A stretch of DNA of 55,145 bases. Source: Chara braunii (taxonomy: Eukaryota > Streptophyta > Charophyceae > Charales > Characeae). Both the position numbers and the translations under genes were made by a program. Under the pieces are notes generated by a model. That model did no database searches. It was given only the letters and a program-made list of their open reading frames with translations, and was not told the origin of the DNA. Positions 1 through 10,822 of this stretch are shown piece by piece. Positions within the stretch are counted from its first letter, which is position 1; each line of letters begins with the position of its first letter. Where the stretch lies: positions 1,333,788 through 1,388,932 of the forward strand of contig BFEA01000074.1 in the NCBI GenBank assembly GCA_003427395.1, given 5' to 3'.

Positions 1-60
<60 letters not shown>
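1..60. repeat. (AG)n microsatellite at the window edge
   Basis: Thirty perfect AG dinucleotides; the array may continue beyond the left edge of the window. Confidence 0.98.
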
Positions 61-61
<1 letters not shown>

Positions 62-1405
62 AGAACAACGATGTGCATGACAGAGAGGCCACACAGGCGT
101 CAAATGCACAGCCACGGAGGCCCAAACTCCTGGAAAACAATGGAGGGCACCATGCACAATTTTCTGATATGGCCTGGTACCTCCCCTCCCAGGGCCAGGT
201 GAACAACCGCGACTGCGACCAATGGCCACAGGGGCAATGGTGGAAAGATGCAAGGTACCGGTAAGGGCATATGGAAAACTTTTGGCCTCGTACTTAACAG
301 CTATCCGGTAGGGGCGGAACCGGTACCCGTAGGGGCGTATTGAACATATTTCAGGCCCAAACGACACGAGTTTTTTTTTGGAAACTTGAAATATTGCGGA
401 GGGGCACGACAGGGTAAGTCGGCCGTCAGAGGGGTATGCCGCAATTAAATGCATTTCGGAGAGGCATTTTGAAAAAATTCCCTTTTTTTTTTTTGTTTCT
501 TTTTTGTTTTACCCAATCAATATGGCCCCTTCTATTCTGGGTGGCATCAGTCCTGTTGCTTCTTACTGACAAGAATGTTTTTACAAAACATATATGAGCA
601 CAAGAGCGAAGAGAGTGAGAAATCAGATCAGCCCTACCCTTGCGGCACTAGTCCTCTAAACAAGGGGGGGGCTGCTACAGTGGGTCCCACCCGCCAAACC
701 ATGGCCTTTCCTGGATGGCCCTCCTGCTGGCCGGGAAGCTTACTAGCAGCACCCAGCCACACAGCAGGAGGGTCCCAGGAGGGCGGGGCGCGGGGGTGGC
801 GTCCCTAGCAGCCTCTCAGGCCGCAAGTCACTAGTTCTTTCCCAAACCTTCTCATCGTCTCGGGGTCTGTTCTTACCTATTCCTGTCCCACCTTCAACAA
901 CTCCCATGTATACCTTGGTACTACTTCCCCTCGCCCCATTCCTCCCCTGTCCCTATTACCTGTCGTTGCTGTCTCTGCTTTCTCGCCTCTCTATCTCACA
1001 CTTGCAGAAAAAGCGCTAGCTTCTATTTGCGACTGGTCTTCTTGTTCCCAGCTTCTCACTCTGCCACACTTGCAGAAAAAAACATTCTCAATCGACCTTT
1101 TTTTTCTTTTTTTTGTGCCAGGGAGACCTTACATTCTCCTTCAAGTCCTTTTTAACTTTTTTTTTTTTTTGGTATCCTAAGTCCTTGTCGTTCTTGCTGC
1201 TTGTACATCTCATACTGGTGCAGGGAGACCTAACATTCTTATTCAACCTGTTCAAGACCCACTTCTCACTCTGCCAGCACTCGAACCTGTTGAGATCCAT
1301 GTCACTCCTACATCAAGCCCACCATCAGATGTCGCCATCAACACAACCAATGTCGCTGGAGTTGCTGCAGAGAATCTCCTTCCGTCAGCGAATGACTCAT
1401 GGTGG
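61..1405. other. Intergenic stretch, no gene recognised
   Basis: Only short open frames without recognisable products. From about 840 the plus strand is pyrimidine-rich with long T tracts (1098-1117, 1159-1172). The word acacttgcagaaaaa occurs at 998-1012 and again at 1066-1080, and a 'gtgc-agggagacct-acattct' motif occurs near 1116 and 1218, so small local duplications are present. Confidence 0.6.
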
Positions 1406-1972
1406 TTGTCGACACCAGCCGTCTCAGCTCAGTCGCCTCCCCAGAGCCTTGACCAGATGCATCCTTATGACATGTATCATGCTCCAATACCCAATAATAT
1501 GCTTTACACTCCTATTGAGATGGACTCGAGAGCCGAGGACACGGAACTACAGACAGACTTTGCGCTCTTGGATTTCACGACAGATGTGGCAATGACGCTA
1601 GGCACAGAAGGCTCGTCCGCTATGGTGCCTGGCAGTCCCTTCTCTAGCGCCATCGCTCCCTCCCCGGTGGCCAAAGAAGAGGAAGAAATAGATGCACATA
1701 TCAAGGACAGGTTGCAGGCCACATTCTATGAACGAGGGGACGACCTAGACTGGATGTTCTCGTCGTCATCACTTACATCGTCATCGTCAAACTCTTTCTC
1801 TTCCTCCACCTCCTCCTCCTCCTCCTCATCGTCATCAAGAGACGGGGATCGGGCAGATCACGGCAGAGGCCACAGCACTGCAGGTTCCAAACGGTACCCG
1901 AAGGATCTTGGGACTACGGAAGAGTCCCGTCACCATTCCCGGGATGAAGTGCCCAGCTCGAAGTTGTTCTGA
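1406..1972 (+). CDS. Hypothetical Ser-rich protein (possible exon)
   Basis: Open frame of 188 codons with no recognised family. The first two thirds has mixed, protein-like composition: a Pro/Met/Tyr-rich start, then an acidic stretch ending in several Glu. Residues of about 117 to 145 are almost all Ser, encoded by a TCG/TCC/TCA trinucleotide tract at about 1765-1845. The C-terminus is polar and rich in Arg, His and Asp. The ATG at 1406 is simply the first in the frame; an upstream exon could join. Long Ser runs arise easily from microsatellites, so chance coding is a real alternative. Confidence 0.3.
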   Translation: MSTPAVSAQSPPQSLDQMHPYDMYHAPIPNNMLYTPIEMDSRAEDTELQTDFALLDFTTDVAMTLGTEGSSAMVPGSPFSSAIAPSPVAKEEEEIDAHIKDRLQATFYERGDDLDWMFSSSSLTSSSSNSFSSSTSSSSSSSSSRDGDRADHGRGHSTAGSKRYPKDLGTTEESRHHSRDEVPSSKLF

Positions 1973-2013
1973 AAAACCATCATCAGGTTCCTGACATGGG
2001 AGTGGTTTGAACC

Positions 2014-2014
2014 T

Positions 2015-2048
<34 letters not shown>

Positions 2049-2062
2049 TTGGACCTTGGACC
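2014..2062. repeat. Heptamer tandem repeat (7 bp x 7)
   Basis: Seven consecutive 7-bp units of the form (T/G)TGGACC: one TTGGACC, four GTGGACC, then two TTGGACC. Variation between units is limited to the first base. Confidence 0.95.
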
Positions 2063-2593
2063 AGCATCAAGATTGTACTGCCAGGCGAAAATCCAATCTC
2101 CTTCCTCCTTACACACCTCAACCCGTCGACTTCCCTGCAACCTAAAGGGCATTACCCACACTAGGACTTTTTCTACTAAGCTCTGGACGTGATTGCGGTC
2201 AGATGCATCCAGGTCCGACTGTAATTGCAGTTAGTCAGGCTTAGGAAAGTGCAGGTGGGATAATATGCCCTCCTAAGAACAGGAAAGTTCCTTATCTCAC
2301 CGTCATCTTGCTGTGACCTCAAGTTGTTCTTCGTCACGGCACCTTTCTTGTTTTGTTTTTTTTCGTGGAACAAAGAGCAGCGCCTTTGTACAATCTGAGC
2401 AGAACACTAGTTAGTAGTTATTACCTATTTTTCCTTGTGACCTCCTCCTGAGTCGCACATTATCGCTGCTGCCCCTTTGCTTTTTTCTGTACCTGAGTGG
2501 ACACTACCTTTGCCTCATTATCTCCGGAGGGTATAGTCACACCAGAGCTTTGTGGCATGTAGCTGACCTGAACTAGGGCCAAATACTGGTGGT

Positions 2594-2770
2594 TTAAACC
2601 ACCAGTACTTGGCCCAGCTATCGATGCCGACCTCCTGCCCGCCAAGTTTTGCCGAACCGCCAGGACGTCGTTTCGAATTTGTTTTGGCTGGCCCTTCCAG
2701 CCATTGTTGTCTGGTGCCGCGCCTGGGGAAGCGCCGCGGCCGATAGCTGGGCCAAGTACTGGTGGTTTAA
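2594..2770. mobile_element. Foldback MITE with perfect 30-bp arms
   Basis: The left arm (2594-2623, beginning ttaaaccaccagtacttgg) and right arm (2741-2770) are perfect reverse complements over 30 bp and enclose about 117 bp of GC-rich DNA. A third, slightly diverged copy of the right arm abuts the left end (about 2570-2596), which creates a 24-bp perfect palindrome at 2584-2607 centred on TTTAAA. The ends carry TTAA, which could be target sequence. No coding capacity. The TIR transposon superfamily cannot be fixed from this alone. Confidence 0.75.
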
Positions 2771-2799
2771 CAGACTGTCCCCTCCCCCTGTCACATTAA

Positions 2800-3070
2800 G
2801 GGCCTTGCTCCACTACTCACCAAATGTGCAAAGCGAGAATCAATTTTGCACTAGAGCATGGAAAAATACCATGGTTACATTCCAGACGTCCAGAGCCCAG
2901 TCCTGACCGTCAGCGTCTGGATGTCCGGGCGGACCGGTGCGGTAGGTCCGGAATTTTTTTATTTTTTTTTTGGTTGTCCAAGGCCCACCTCAAAAAAATT
3001 GTTATGGGATTTTTTATCTATTTTCTGGCCCTTTCAGAAAGCCAAAGAGGGCTGGGCTGTGACTGATTCT

Positions 3071-3166
<96 letters not shown>

Positions 3167-3167
3167 N

Positions 3168-3250
<83 letters not shown>

Positions 3251-3522
3251 GACAGACAGACAAACAGACACGTAGAAACAGAGAGAAAGAGAGAGAGGTG
3301 CACAGGCTGGATACTGCCTTAGGTGTGGCCTAATTCACCCCGTCTGTAAGCCTTCTGTAACCTGTGTTTTAAACTGTTTTTTTTTTTTTTTTTCGTGTCC
3401 GGATTTTTCCAGACGTCAGTCCAGCCGGACTGTGTCCAAGTCCGGGTCTGGCGTAACCATGAAAAATACACCAACATAACTTTTGTCTTTTGTGCATGTG
3501 GTCAGTGCTGTAGCGGGCTCCA
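2800..3522. mobile_element. Degraded MITE of the GGGCC-end family, split by a microsatellite
   Basis: The left end GGGCCTTGCTCCACTACTC follows TAA (2797-2799) and matches the left end and first interior of the intact 122-bp MITE at 20635-20756 (shared aaatgtgcaaa-cgaga word). The diverged interior of that MITE's right half reappears at 3455-3522 (taaccatgaaaaatacacc, then ttttgtcttttgtgcatgtgg). Between them are an inverted pair of 'ccagacgtc'/'tccgg' words and the GA/CAGA microsatellite. The right terminus is too diverged to place exactly. Confidence 0.45.
3075..3298. repeat. Compound (GA)n/(CAGA)n microsatellite
   Basis: Alternating blocks of GA dinucleotides and CAGA tetranucleotides with one undetermined base at 3167. 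The block pattern GA, CAGA, GA, CAGA suggests duplication of the compound unit. Open frames across it encode only Arg-Glu, Asp-Arg-Gln-Thr or Ser-Leu runs and are not genes. Confidence 0.97.
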
Positions 3523-4191
3523 GCCCTTGGAAAAAAACACAGTCTGTTTGCAGGTTCAAAACCCACAATCAACCGCAGGCAGGGGTCAGATAGGACGGTC
3601 AAACGTTAGACGACCTACTATCTCCTAACAGGCTGACAAACTTGGACTGACCTCTCAACGGACTGGAGAATGGCAGACTTGACAGGCCCCTTCTGACAGA
3701 CTGACAGACTGACGTCAGAGGAACAGGACGCCAAACAAACTCACTCTATCAAGGTCTTGATTGGAGGTAAGCCGTCAGTCAACTTCGACCTTTTGCGGGG
3801 GGTCTGGCTGACAGTGTGTCAGTCAGCACCCAAATGAAACTTCACGAAACTTCCAATCAACACCGCACGTGATTTGCCTGCCAGAAACCGTCTGCAAATA
3901 ATAATCCCCTCATGAAGTCTTCAAAACCGGTTGCCGGCCAAACGGTGAACCAATCCGCAAGGAGGTAGAGCCTGCCAATTTGAGGGTTGTGAAACCCTCA
4001 CCTCAACCAGCGGTGTAATTAGGGTTGACGTCCTAACTAATCAACACCGGACCCAGCACATGCTGGTGAACTCGGTTTCTCGCCGTTGCACACCAACCAA
4101 TCAGCAATTCTTACCACCAACAGCTGTTGAAGAAGATGGGGCGCAGCCCCATCACGCCAATCAATTTGTCCGCTAAGTGCATGCGTTCGCA
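3523..4191 (-). other. No gene; probable leader side of a Copia-type element
   Basis: Nothing coding is recognised. 3650-3730 is rich in 'gacag/ctgac' words. Because the primer-binding site at 4192-4203 points to lower coordinates, this stretch would be the internal (leader) side of a minus-strand LTR retrotransposon, but no gag-like frame is seen. Confidence 0.4.
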
Positions 4192-4203
4192 GCTCTGATA
4201 CCA
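4192..4203 (-). promoter_or_regulatory. Retrotransposon primer-binding site (initiator tRNA-Met type)
   Basis: The minus strand reads TGGTATCAGAGC, the standard plant retrotransposon primer-binding site complementary to the 3' end of initiator tRNA-Met. It lies two bases from the sequence ...TAACA (minus strand), the usual 3' end of a TGTTA...TAACA LTR. The LTR is therefore on the higher-coordinate side, beginning at 4206. Confidence 0.8.
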
Positions 4204-4205
4204 AC

Positions 4206-6060
4206 TGTTATGTTCCTGATTGAAACAAAATCCAGCATGGCACTTACACGTTCCCATACACATGAGCACTGACAAGTCGGCTTGGAGAGATCAATCCACA
4301 CGAAACCAGACGATGAGATTACAGAGCGGAAGCTCACAAAACCAAAAAATAGAATTGAATTTAATTAAATTCTAATGAAACCGTCTCGCCCCAATTCATT
4401 CAGCAGCTCGAATTTGCCAAGAATCTTAACCACATTATAATACCCCCGAAGTTCTCGAACAAATTATAAACAAAGTTTCATCGAATAAGATGGACACTTC
4501 TTCCTCCCTCCTCAAGCTCTCAGCTATGGCGTTACTTCTTCAGCACCCAACCAATCAAGCCTGGACTTCGCCAAAGCATCCTGACAGACCCAAGTGCCCT
4601 GTCAGCATCCACTCAAACCCGATTGCTGCAAAGGAATCACCCAGTCAACAGGGAGTCGCCAGCTCCCAAGGATGAAGATGAAGTCCCTCCTCTATGAAGG
4701 TGGAGAAATACAAAAGGAGGCAAAAAGACAGGGAAGAAAGGGTGACCAAAAGAGAAGAGTATTGATTACCACTGAGGATATAGAGACAAGGAAGAATTTG
4801 GATGATGAAAGAGGTGTAAACCAGTCAGGAACACTATCACCAAAACGTCACTCAGTATTGTCGAGGTCTGGGAAGAGATGGGGGATTTTAGGCCAAGCAA
4901 GGGAAAGGACAACACAAAGTTTCAATACGAGGAGAGAAGAGGAAAAGACTGAGAGAGTGAGTACCTACTGATAAGGAAAGGTGGATAATCAGCACGCCTT
5001 ATACATGAACAACGAGGGAGAACGATTTTCAAGTCCACAATACAGCCCTGCATAAGGTTAGATCGGCCCCATTCATAGACACGGTAAGATTCTTCGACCA
5101 TCCACATTTCAACCTCAATGCGTGTGAAGAACAACGAGAGGACAAGGTTGCACCAAGAAATTTTGGATTTCTTCACAAAGCGCAATGCTTTTTTTTAGGA
5201 AGGAAGCAAGCAATCATCACTTTGTTTTTCGATTATACTACAAAAAGGTAGTGGAATTTGTCGGTCACAAAGATTCGCTAGTTCTCCTTACTATTTTTGG
5301 TCTCGGTAGTGACTAAGTTTTGATCTCGCTTCGTGTATATGGACAACATACGACAGACATACAGGTGCGGATAGGAATGCAATCACTTGATTTCTCTCGT
5401 CAATGTTTGTATCAAGTGCGGAAGAAAAGCAATGTTCGCAACTTTTTTTTTTGGGTTAAACAGGGATTGTATTGAAGAGCAAAGCCTCATTTTCATCGCA
5501 CAACCTTTTTTTGAATGCGCCAGAGGGCCCGTAGTACCTTTATGTACAACAGCAACCTAGCAATAGGCGTGTAGCGCAGCGCTGGTCTTGTTGTGTACAT
5601 AGTCAGCAGACGGGAAGAAGCCTAAATCGATGGACTCGAAAGAGCATATCGCATACTTAAGCAGTACGAATCCACCGTATGTTGAAATGAGTCATTAATT
5701 TTTCATTCTTAGCATTTGCAGACACAATAGTGACCATAAAAATCTCCTCGTGTACCTGCAGCTTCAAACCCGAAATGGTGTCTTCGCACAAATTCTTCAT
5801 TGGCGAAGCAACTATTTAGGTTTTTTCATGTGGAATTATCGAAGGTATACATTCTTTGTCTACCTTCCAAGCAGGGGATATGCGTTCGATTAATAGACGT
5901 TGTTCAACCCTTTCGTTACCTCACACCGCCCCAATCTCCCACCCCACACGCAACCGCTCCAACCTCTCACCTCCCATCGCATTGTCCCCACACGTGGTCA
6001 ATAACACTCAGAATCTTCGATGAAACTAATATCGGACTAGAGATATTTTTTTGAAGTTCA
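4206..6060 (-). mobile_element. Probable Copia-type LTR (outer end not located) plus unassigned DNA
   Basis: The inner LTR edge is at 4206 (plus strand TGTTATGTTCC). I could not find the matching TAACA-type outer edge, so the LTR length is unknown. The rest contains only short frames. One, at 4594-4971, encodes a Lys/Arg/Glu-rich 125-residue peptide that I do not recognise. 5930-6000 is C-rich. Confidence 0.4.
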
Positions 6061-6140
6061 ATGAAATCGAGTTTTAATGATTTAAAAAGTTATGAAAATA
6101 TTGAATGCCCCTACTTCGGATAACGTTGAATAAATCGTCA

Positions 6141-6745
6141 AAATGTTCAGCGTTTTCCTCCTCTTTTCGAATGTGTATAAACGTTGAACATTCGTTGAAC
6201 ATTCATAAGACTTTGAAGTGGTGAATCCACTGAAAATGTTGAAGTACGCCGTGCCTGTCCGGATGTGTAGGAACACTGGAAATTCTGAAAATTTTGAAGT
6301 GATGAAGAAGCTGAAAATTATGAACCCCCCCTCGCCTCTCCCTGTTTTGTTTCCTTTAAAGGGGTATACTTCAATATTTTTAGCGGATTCACCACTTTAA
6401 AACCTTCAAAATGTTTAGCGTTTCCCCCCCGCGTCCGAATATGTACAATTGTTGAACATTCTAAAGACTTCGACGTGGCAAATTCATTGAAAATGATGAG
6501 TATACCACCCTGTCCAACAAGTCCTTAGGAACATTGAAGATTCTGAAAATTTTGAACTGTCGATGACACTGAAAATTATGAATTTCCCCCGCCTCCCCTA
6601 TTTTATTTCGTTCATGGGGGGTTGTACTTCAACATTTTTAGTGGATTCACCACTTCAAAACCTTCAAAATGTTCAGCGTTCGCCCCCCCCCCCGCCCCCC
6701 CCTCTCTAGGCTTGTAAAAACGTTAAATATTTTGAACATCCTAAA
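6141..6745. repeat. Tandem repeat, ~263-bp unit, about 2.3 copies
   Basis: Units start at about 6141, 6407 and 6667 with 'aaaatgttcagcgtt'. Each complete unit runs through 'gttgaacatt', 'attctgaaaattttgaa', 'ctgaaaattatgaa', a C-rich block and 'ggattcaccactt-aaaaccttc'. The copies have diverged substantially. The third stops after about 80 bp. No coding frame spans them. Confidence 0.85.
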
Positions 6746-7578
6746 GTGAGCGAGGACAATCAATGGACTGCTCACAAGCCACAACAACAAAGGAGAGAAA
6801 TGGAGTGATAAAGGAAGAAAAGTGAGGTCATGTGGTGCGCTCACAATGATATTCACAATGGACTTCTCTCATGCAATAGCAACGAAGGACAAAAACGAAG
6901 AGATACTGGAAAGGAACGGAGGGTAAACCCGGTGTAATGATGTTAGGGAGGGAGAGAGGTGTTCCCCATGGTGCGCAGCCACAACCTTCCCCCTCCTGTC
7001 CGATAAAAAGACGAAGAAGCGGCAGTTGTTCAATGTCTGACTTTCCTTCTCAATGCTGGCTTAATAATCTGCATAAGGTGTAACTTAAAAGAGGTGATGA
7101 CCGTAACTACGACGAGGGATTACTGGGATGGTGAAAGTTGGTGAAAGTTGGTGAAAGTTAGAAGGATGGATGCAGTCGATCCCTATGTTGGATGGATACA
7201 TAATGGCAAGACAATGCCATGCGAATCTTCACAATACCGGACAATCTCCCCAGTCGGGCAATTATACCGGGATACACGTAATCCTCGATCATTGACTCCA
7301 GTTATGTACGGGATTGGAGAAGGTATAGGTTTCAAAAGGTTAAAAAGTTTAGATAAATAGGCAGAATCCTCCCTCAATGAGTTGAGTTTTATTGCACTAA
7401 CTTGCATTGGAGTACTGATCACCTCAGGGCGGATCTCTTTGTAAATCCTCAATAGCTTCAAGAAGGGATGAGTGTTACTAGCAGCTCCATGGACGATGGA
7501 GTCCCGGTCTAGCAAGACAAATAACCACAGCCCCATGAAACATTGATGAGAAAGTGCTGAATTACAAGATGTATCAAT
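6746..7578. other. Intergenic, no gene recognised; one decamer repeat
   Basis: Contains three perfect copies of GGTGAAAGTT at 7130-7159. A 117-codon minus-strand frame at 7183-7536 has no recognisable motif and is not called as a gene. Confidence 0.6.
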
Positions 7579-7694
7579 GGGACACTAGACCCGGTTTCCA
7601 ATAGGTGCAGTTCCCCACCAATAGATGGAGCCGTCCGATCGACAAACCCTCAATCCTGGTGGTTCTCGTACCACCGTTGTTAGGACAAAAAAAA
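7579..7694 (+). mobile_element. SINE, GGGAC-head family, copy 1
   Basis: Starts GGGACACTAGACCCGGTTTCC and continues through the shared 'ccccaccaatagatggagc' block. It then has a perfect hairpin ggtggt-tctcgt-accacc and ends in eight A (7687-7694). The first ~53 bases match the heads of the copies at 24404-24545 and 37796-37956. Not coding. No clear target-site duplication was found. Confidence 0.7.
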
Positions 7695-10045
7695 TCGAAT
7701 CATTATCATTTATCATACTTTCAACCGCACCGTGCATTGTGTCGTGCGGCGGCATGGCACCTACTCGTGCACCGTACCAGCATACCAACAACAGTTTCCC
7801 TTTCCAATTGCGCATGAAAAATAACCTCAAATAGGTGCCAGAGACATCGGTCTTCACCTTTAGGCAACGGTATTACTCTCTCACTATTTTATTTTATTTT
7901 TCTCATCCCACAACAAATCTTCAAAGGGGATACAGAGGATCATTGACCGAGGCATGGGACCCCTTTTTTTTCTGAGTGAATTTTCTCCCCCGTGAGTCGT
8001 ACCATGTGGGTCCGCTCATGCGCCGAACGTGCATAATTTTCCACACGGCATGCACTTGCATGTATGTCATTTATTACTTTACTCATTATTGTGAGACCGA
8101 CGTTCATTTTATTTTTTCACTTACATGGAACATTGGTTCCAACTATTGCAAGGAATTTTATTTTTTTGATTTATAATCATTTATTTATTAGTGAGATCAT
8201 TTTCGCATCTCACAGTCTTACGGACGTTAATGTTTTTTTTTCCCTTCGTGAATTCATGCTAAAGCCAACAGTCAACAATTTGTAGACAACAACTTAATCC
8301 AAAAATAATTGTTCATTTTATTAACTTCTCCTTCACCGCGAATCAACAGTTACCTTTGCACTTACGTGAAATTTTAGTAACCATCCTTTCAGGAGCTATT
8401 GGGCACGATTTCACTAGGCTCCTGTAGCCAACAAAGTTGTGGGGCTCCTATCAGGCTGTCACGGTCCTTCTTGGTCGTATTTTTCTTACCTTTTTTCTCT
8501 CCCAACGAGTCTAAAAGGAATATCAAACTCATTTTCATAATAAGGAACGCATACAAGCAGGTGGTGAGGATGGTCATGACATAGGAAGACATAGAGCAGT
8601 ACGAGGCACAATCCACCACAGGAGAGTCTATCACACAGTTCAAAAGGCACTTTGGATGCCTCTTCCCATGGAACACAAGGAACCACGTCAACACATAAAT
8701 CATTGAAGCAAAAAGTCATTGTTTTCATGATAAACAAGACTGAAATTGAATATGAGATTCTCAAAACCAACTAAGTAATAAAAGAATGGGAAAAAACGTG
8801 AGGAGGTCGAAGTTGAAGTGTGAAAATACTCAATCAATGAATGGGGTGTATGAAAAACATGCGGTGCTTTTTAATTTCACGAACAAAAACAGAGAGCCTT
8901 CCCTCAATGAAACGAAGAAATGAGTTATGAACATGCCTGTAGAGATGGAAAGTGTCCTAGGTATGGAACCTGAGGTCTTATACCACAAAAGGAGCAAATG
9001 CTTAGTCATGATTCTCTGTATAGATCCGGGCATTGTGCCTATGCCCAATTTCTCATCGCCCTGGGTTCGTTGAAATGTAAAAGTTTGGTGGTCACAATCC
9101 AACATTGGAAGTCAGCAAGGGAACCACCAGATGAAGCCTCAAAACAAAGATAGACGATGCTCCGCAAGCATTTCTAGGTCCAATTGGACAACCTATCGGA
9201 AGGTATGCACAATTTCGTGCAAAGAAGGTTGCGGGAAGAATACCCTAAGAACCACATCATTGATTAACGCTCATCCAACCAGGACTTCATGGCACTGAAC
9301 CATGACTCAAGAGTGGTCTGTTTGTAGGTTTCATCTGACACGCCACTAAACTTCCCTGACACATGGATCTTTCGAAACAATGGTCAGCGAATAACGATAT
9401 TCATCTCCACTAAAACAAAACCGTATTGTTTTCATTGTAGAAATAGGGGATTCACTGTCCACAGATGGGGGGAAAAGGAAGGAAGGTTGTACTCAAACAA
9501 TCAATGTTGGTAGAATGCGATCTCAAACCGGGGGTCTGGTATGTAAACGATGCACATTAGAGGCTGGATTTTTAATGATAATTTAAAGAACCCCAAATGG
9601 GTCCATGTCTTGCCAAGAAGTGACTGAATAAAACAAATTTTATTCTCTATGATTGATTGTTCTATTCATTAATAGTTTCCTTTATTGAGCGTTATACCCA
9701 AACACTTCGATAATTTTTTTCCTGAACTAATAGTTCAAAATCAATTGATTTTAAAGAATCTTTTCAAAGCCGATGTCGTAAGCACAAAGGAATTACCGTG
9801 ATTTTTTTTTTAGGAGTTACTTGTTGACCATTTTTTAAGTTGTTAATGCTTTAACAACACAATTCAAACCAAACATCAATCCCCCCTTATGACAGCAGAT
9901 GGAGGGTTGTGGGAGCAAAGAGTATGGAAGACAAAAACACTGGTTTTCTCGCAGGACAAGTAATTTTTTAGACTGGGTTTTTCGGCCGAAAAGCAAAGAC
10001 TGGAGTCCATGCAGGTATTGCATGAAGTTGGGCAGAATGCACAAA
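7695..10045. other. AT-rich intergenic stretch, no gene recognised
   Basis: Short frames on both strands, none with recognisable domains. T-rich from 8040 to 8250 and AT-rich throughout. It leads into mitochondrial-type sequence at about 10046; sequence just before that point is not recognisably organellar. Confidence 0.55.
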
Positions 10046-10149
10046 AGGTCTGGGAGTACGGTCGCAAGGCTGAAACTCAAACGAATTGACGAGGGCCTGC
10101 ACAAGCGGTGGAGCATGTGGTTTGATTCGATACAACGCGCAAAACCTTA
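10046..10149 (+). pseudogene. rrn18: Mitochondrial SSU rRNA fragment (nuclear insert)
   Basis: Carries the universal small-subunit rRNA block with the 'gagtacggtcgcaaggctgaaactcaaa' region, then 'ggcctgcacaagcggtggag', 'catgtggtttgattcgat' and 'acaacgcgcaaaacctta'. The last words are the mitochondrial version seen in plants and charophytes rather than nuclear 18S or plastid 16S. A few bases differ from the usual consensus (GACGAGG rather than GACGGGG). Only about 100 nt of the ~1.9-kb gene is present, and it stops where cox1 begins, so it cannot be functional. Confidence 0.88.
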
Positions 10150-10421
10150 GTCTTCATTTATCGGGTGTTTCCTCAATATTAGGTGCTATCAATTTCATTA
10201 CGACTATTTTTAACATGCGTGGCCCAGGAATGACCATGCATAGATTACCTCTATTTGTTTGGTCTGTGCTAATTACAACTTTTCTGCTTTTATTGTCACT
10301 TCCAGTATTAGCATGTGCTATTACTATGCTATTAACTGATAGAAATTTTAATACCACTTTTTTTTATCCTGCAGGAGGAGGAGATCCTGTTTTATTTCAA
10401 CATTTGTTTTGGTTCTTTGGT
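10150..10421 (+). pseudogene. cox1: Mitochondrial cox1 exon fragment (nuclear insert)
   Basis: About 90 codons of cytochrome c oxidase subunit I, the catalytic inner-membrane subunit of complex IV, starting at the segment SLHLSGVSS. Recognisable pieces are [32 protein letters not shown] and QHLFWFFG. The frame has no stops. Two residues that are normally Gly (in LPVLAGAI) and Asp (in FFDPAGG) are Cys and Tyr here, each a single G-to-T change. The exon ends in GGT, a T-ending 5' splice position expected before a group I intron. Both flanks are wrong for a working gene (rRNA upstream, truncated intron downstream). Confidence 0.95.
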
Positions 10422-10665
10422 CGGGATAGCCACCTTAGAGATTGATCTTTAAAGAAAAGCGTTGCCATTTGCTGGAACAACTACACGCTTATTCGTACTT
10501 GGTTTTTAAGTGCTTGCTCCGAACCAGTGAAAATTGTATAAGCAATGTTCGATTAACAGGAAACCACAAAAAAGTATGGTCGCTCGCCCTAGCCAGCGAC
10601 CGCCGAGCTGTTTGGGATCCTCAGAGACTTTACGTAATGCATCTCACTTGTTTCATTAATGAGAC
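10422..10665 (+). ncRNA. Group I intron fragment following the cox1 exon
   Basis: Downstream of the cox1 GGT junction the core elements of a group I intron appear in order: a P-like element 'gattaacaggaaacc' (about 10551-10565), a Q-like element 'gaccgccgagc' (about 10600-10612) and the R element 'cctcagagactttacgt' (about 10619-10636). The S element that should pair with R is absent, and the sequence runs into an AAAG microsatellite at about 10665. The self-splicing core is therefore truncated. Confidence 0.7.
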
Positions 10666-10749
10666 GGAAAGAAAGAAAGAAAGAAAACACGAACCAACAT
10701 TCATAACACGAAGATCAGAATCACCATCAAGGAAAAAAAAATATCATGA

Positions 10750-10822
10750 TGTAGCATAGGGTTCAGTGCAGAACGTCTGCCCTCAGAACCACACGTGACA
10801 GTTTCCCGTCATGCAGCTCGCC
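10750..10822 (-). ncRNA. Antisense fragment of an organellar group II intron (domain I)
   Basis: On the minus strand this reads gagctgcatgacgggaaact followed by 'gtcacgtgtggttctgag', close to the conserved 'GAGC..ATG...GAAA..CACGT.CGGTTCT' segment of group II introns with an intron ORF. Only this segment is recognised; domain V and the maturase are not seen nearby. Confidence 0.5.

Noticed and set aside
3014-3322. Open frames across 3014-3322 on both strands
   Set aside because: They translate the GA/CAGA microsatellite into Ser-Leu, Cys-Leu-Ser-Val or Arg-Glu runs; no independent protein content.
10086-10445. Complete small membrane protein of 119 residues
   Set aside because: The first part is rRNA read as protein, the middle is a cox1 exon and the last codons are intron.
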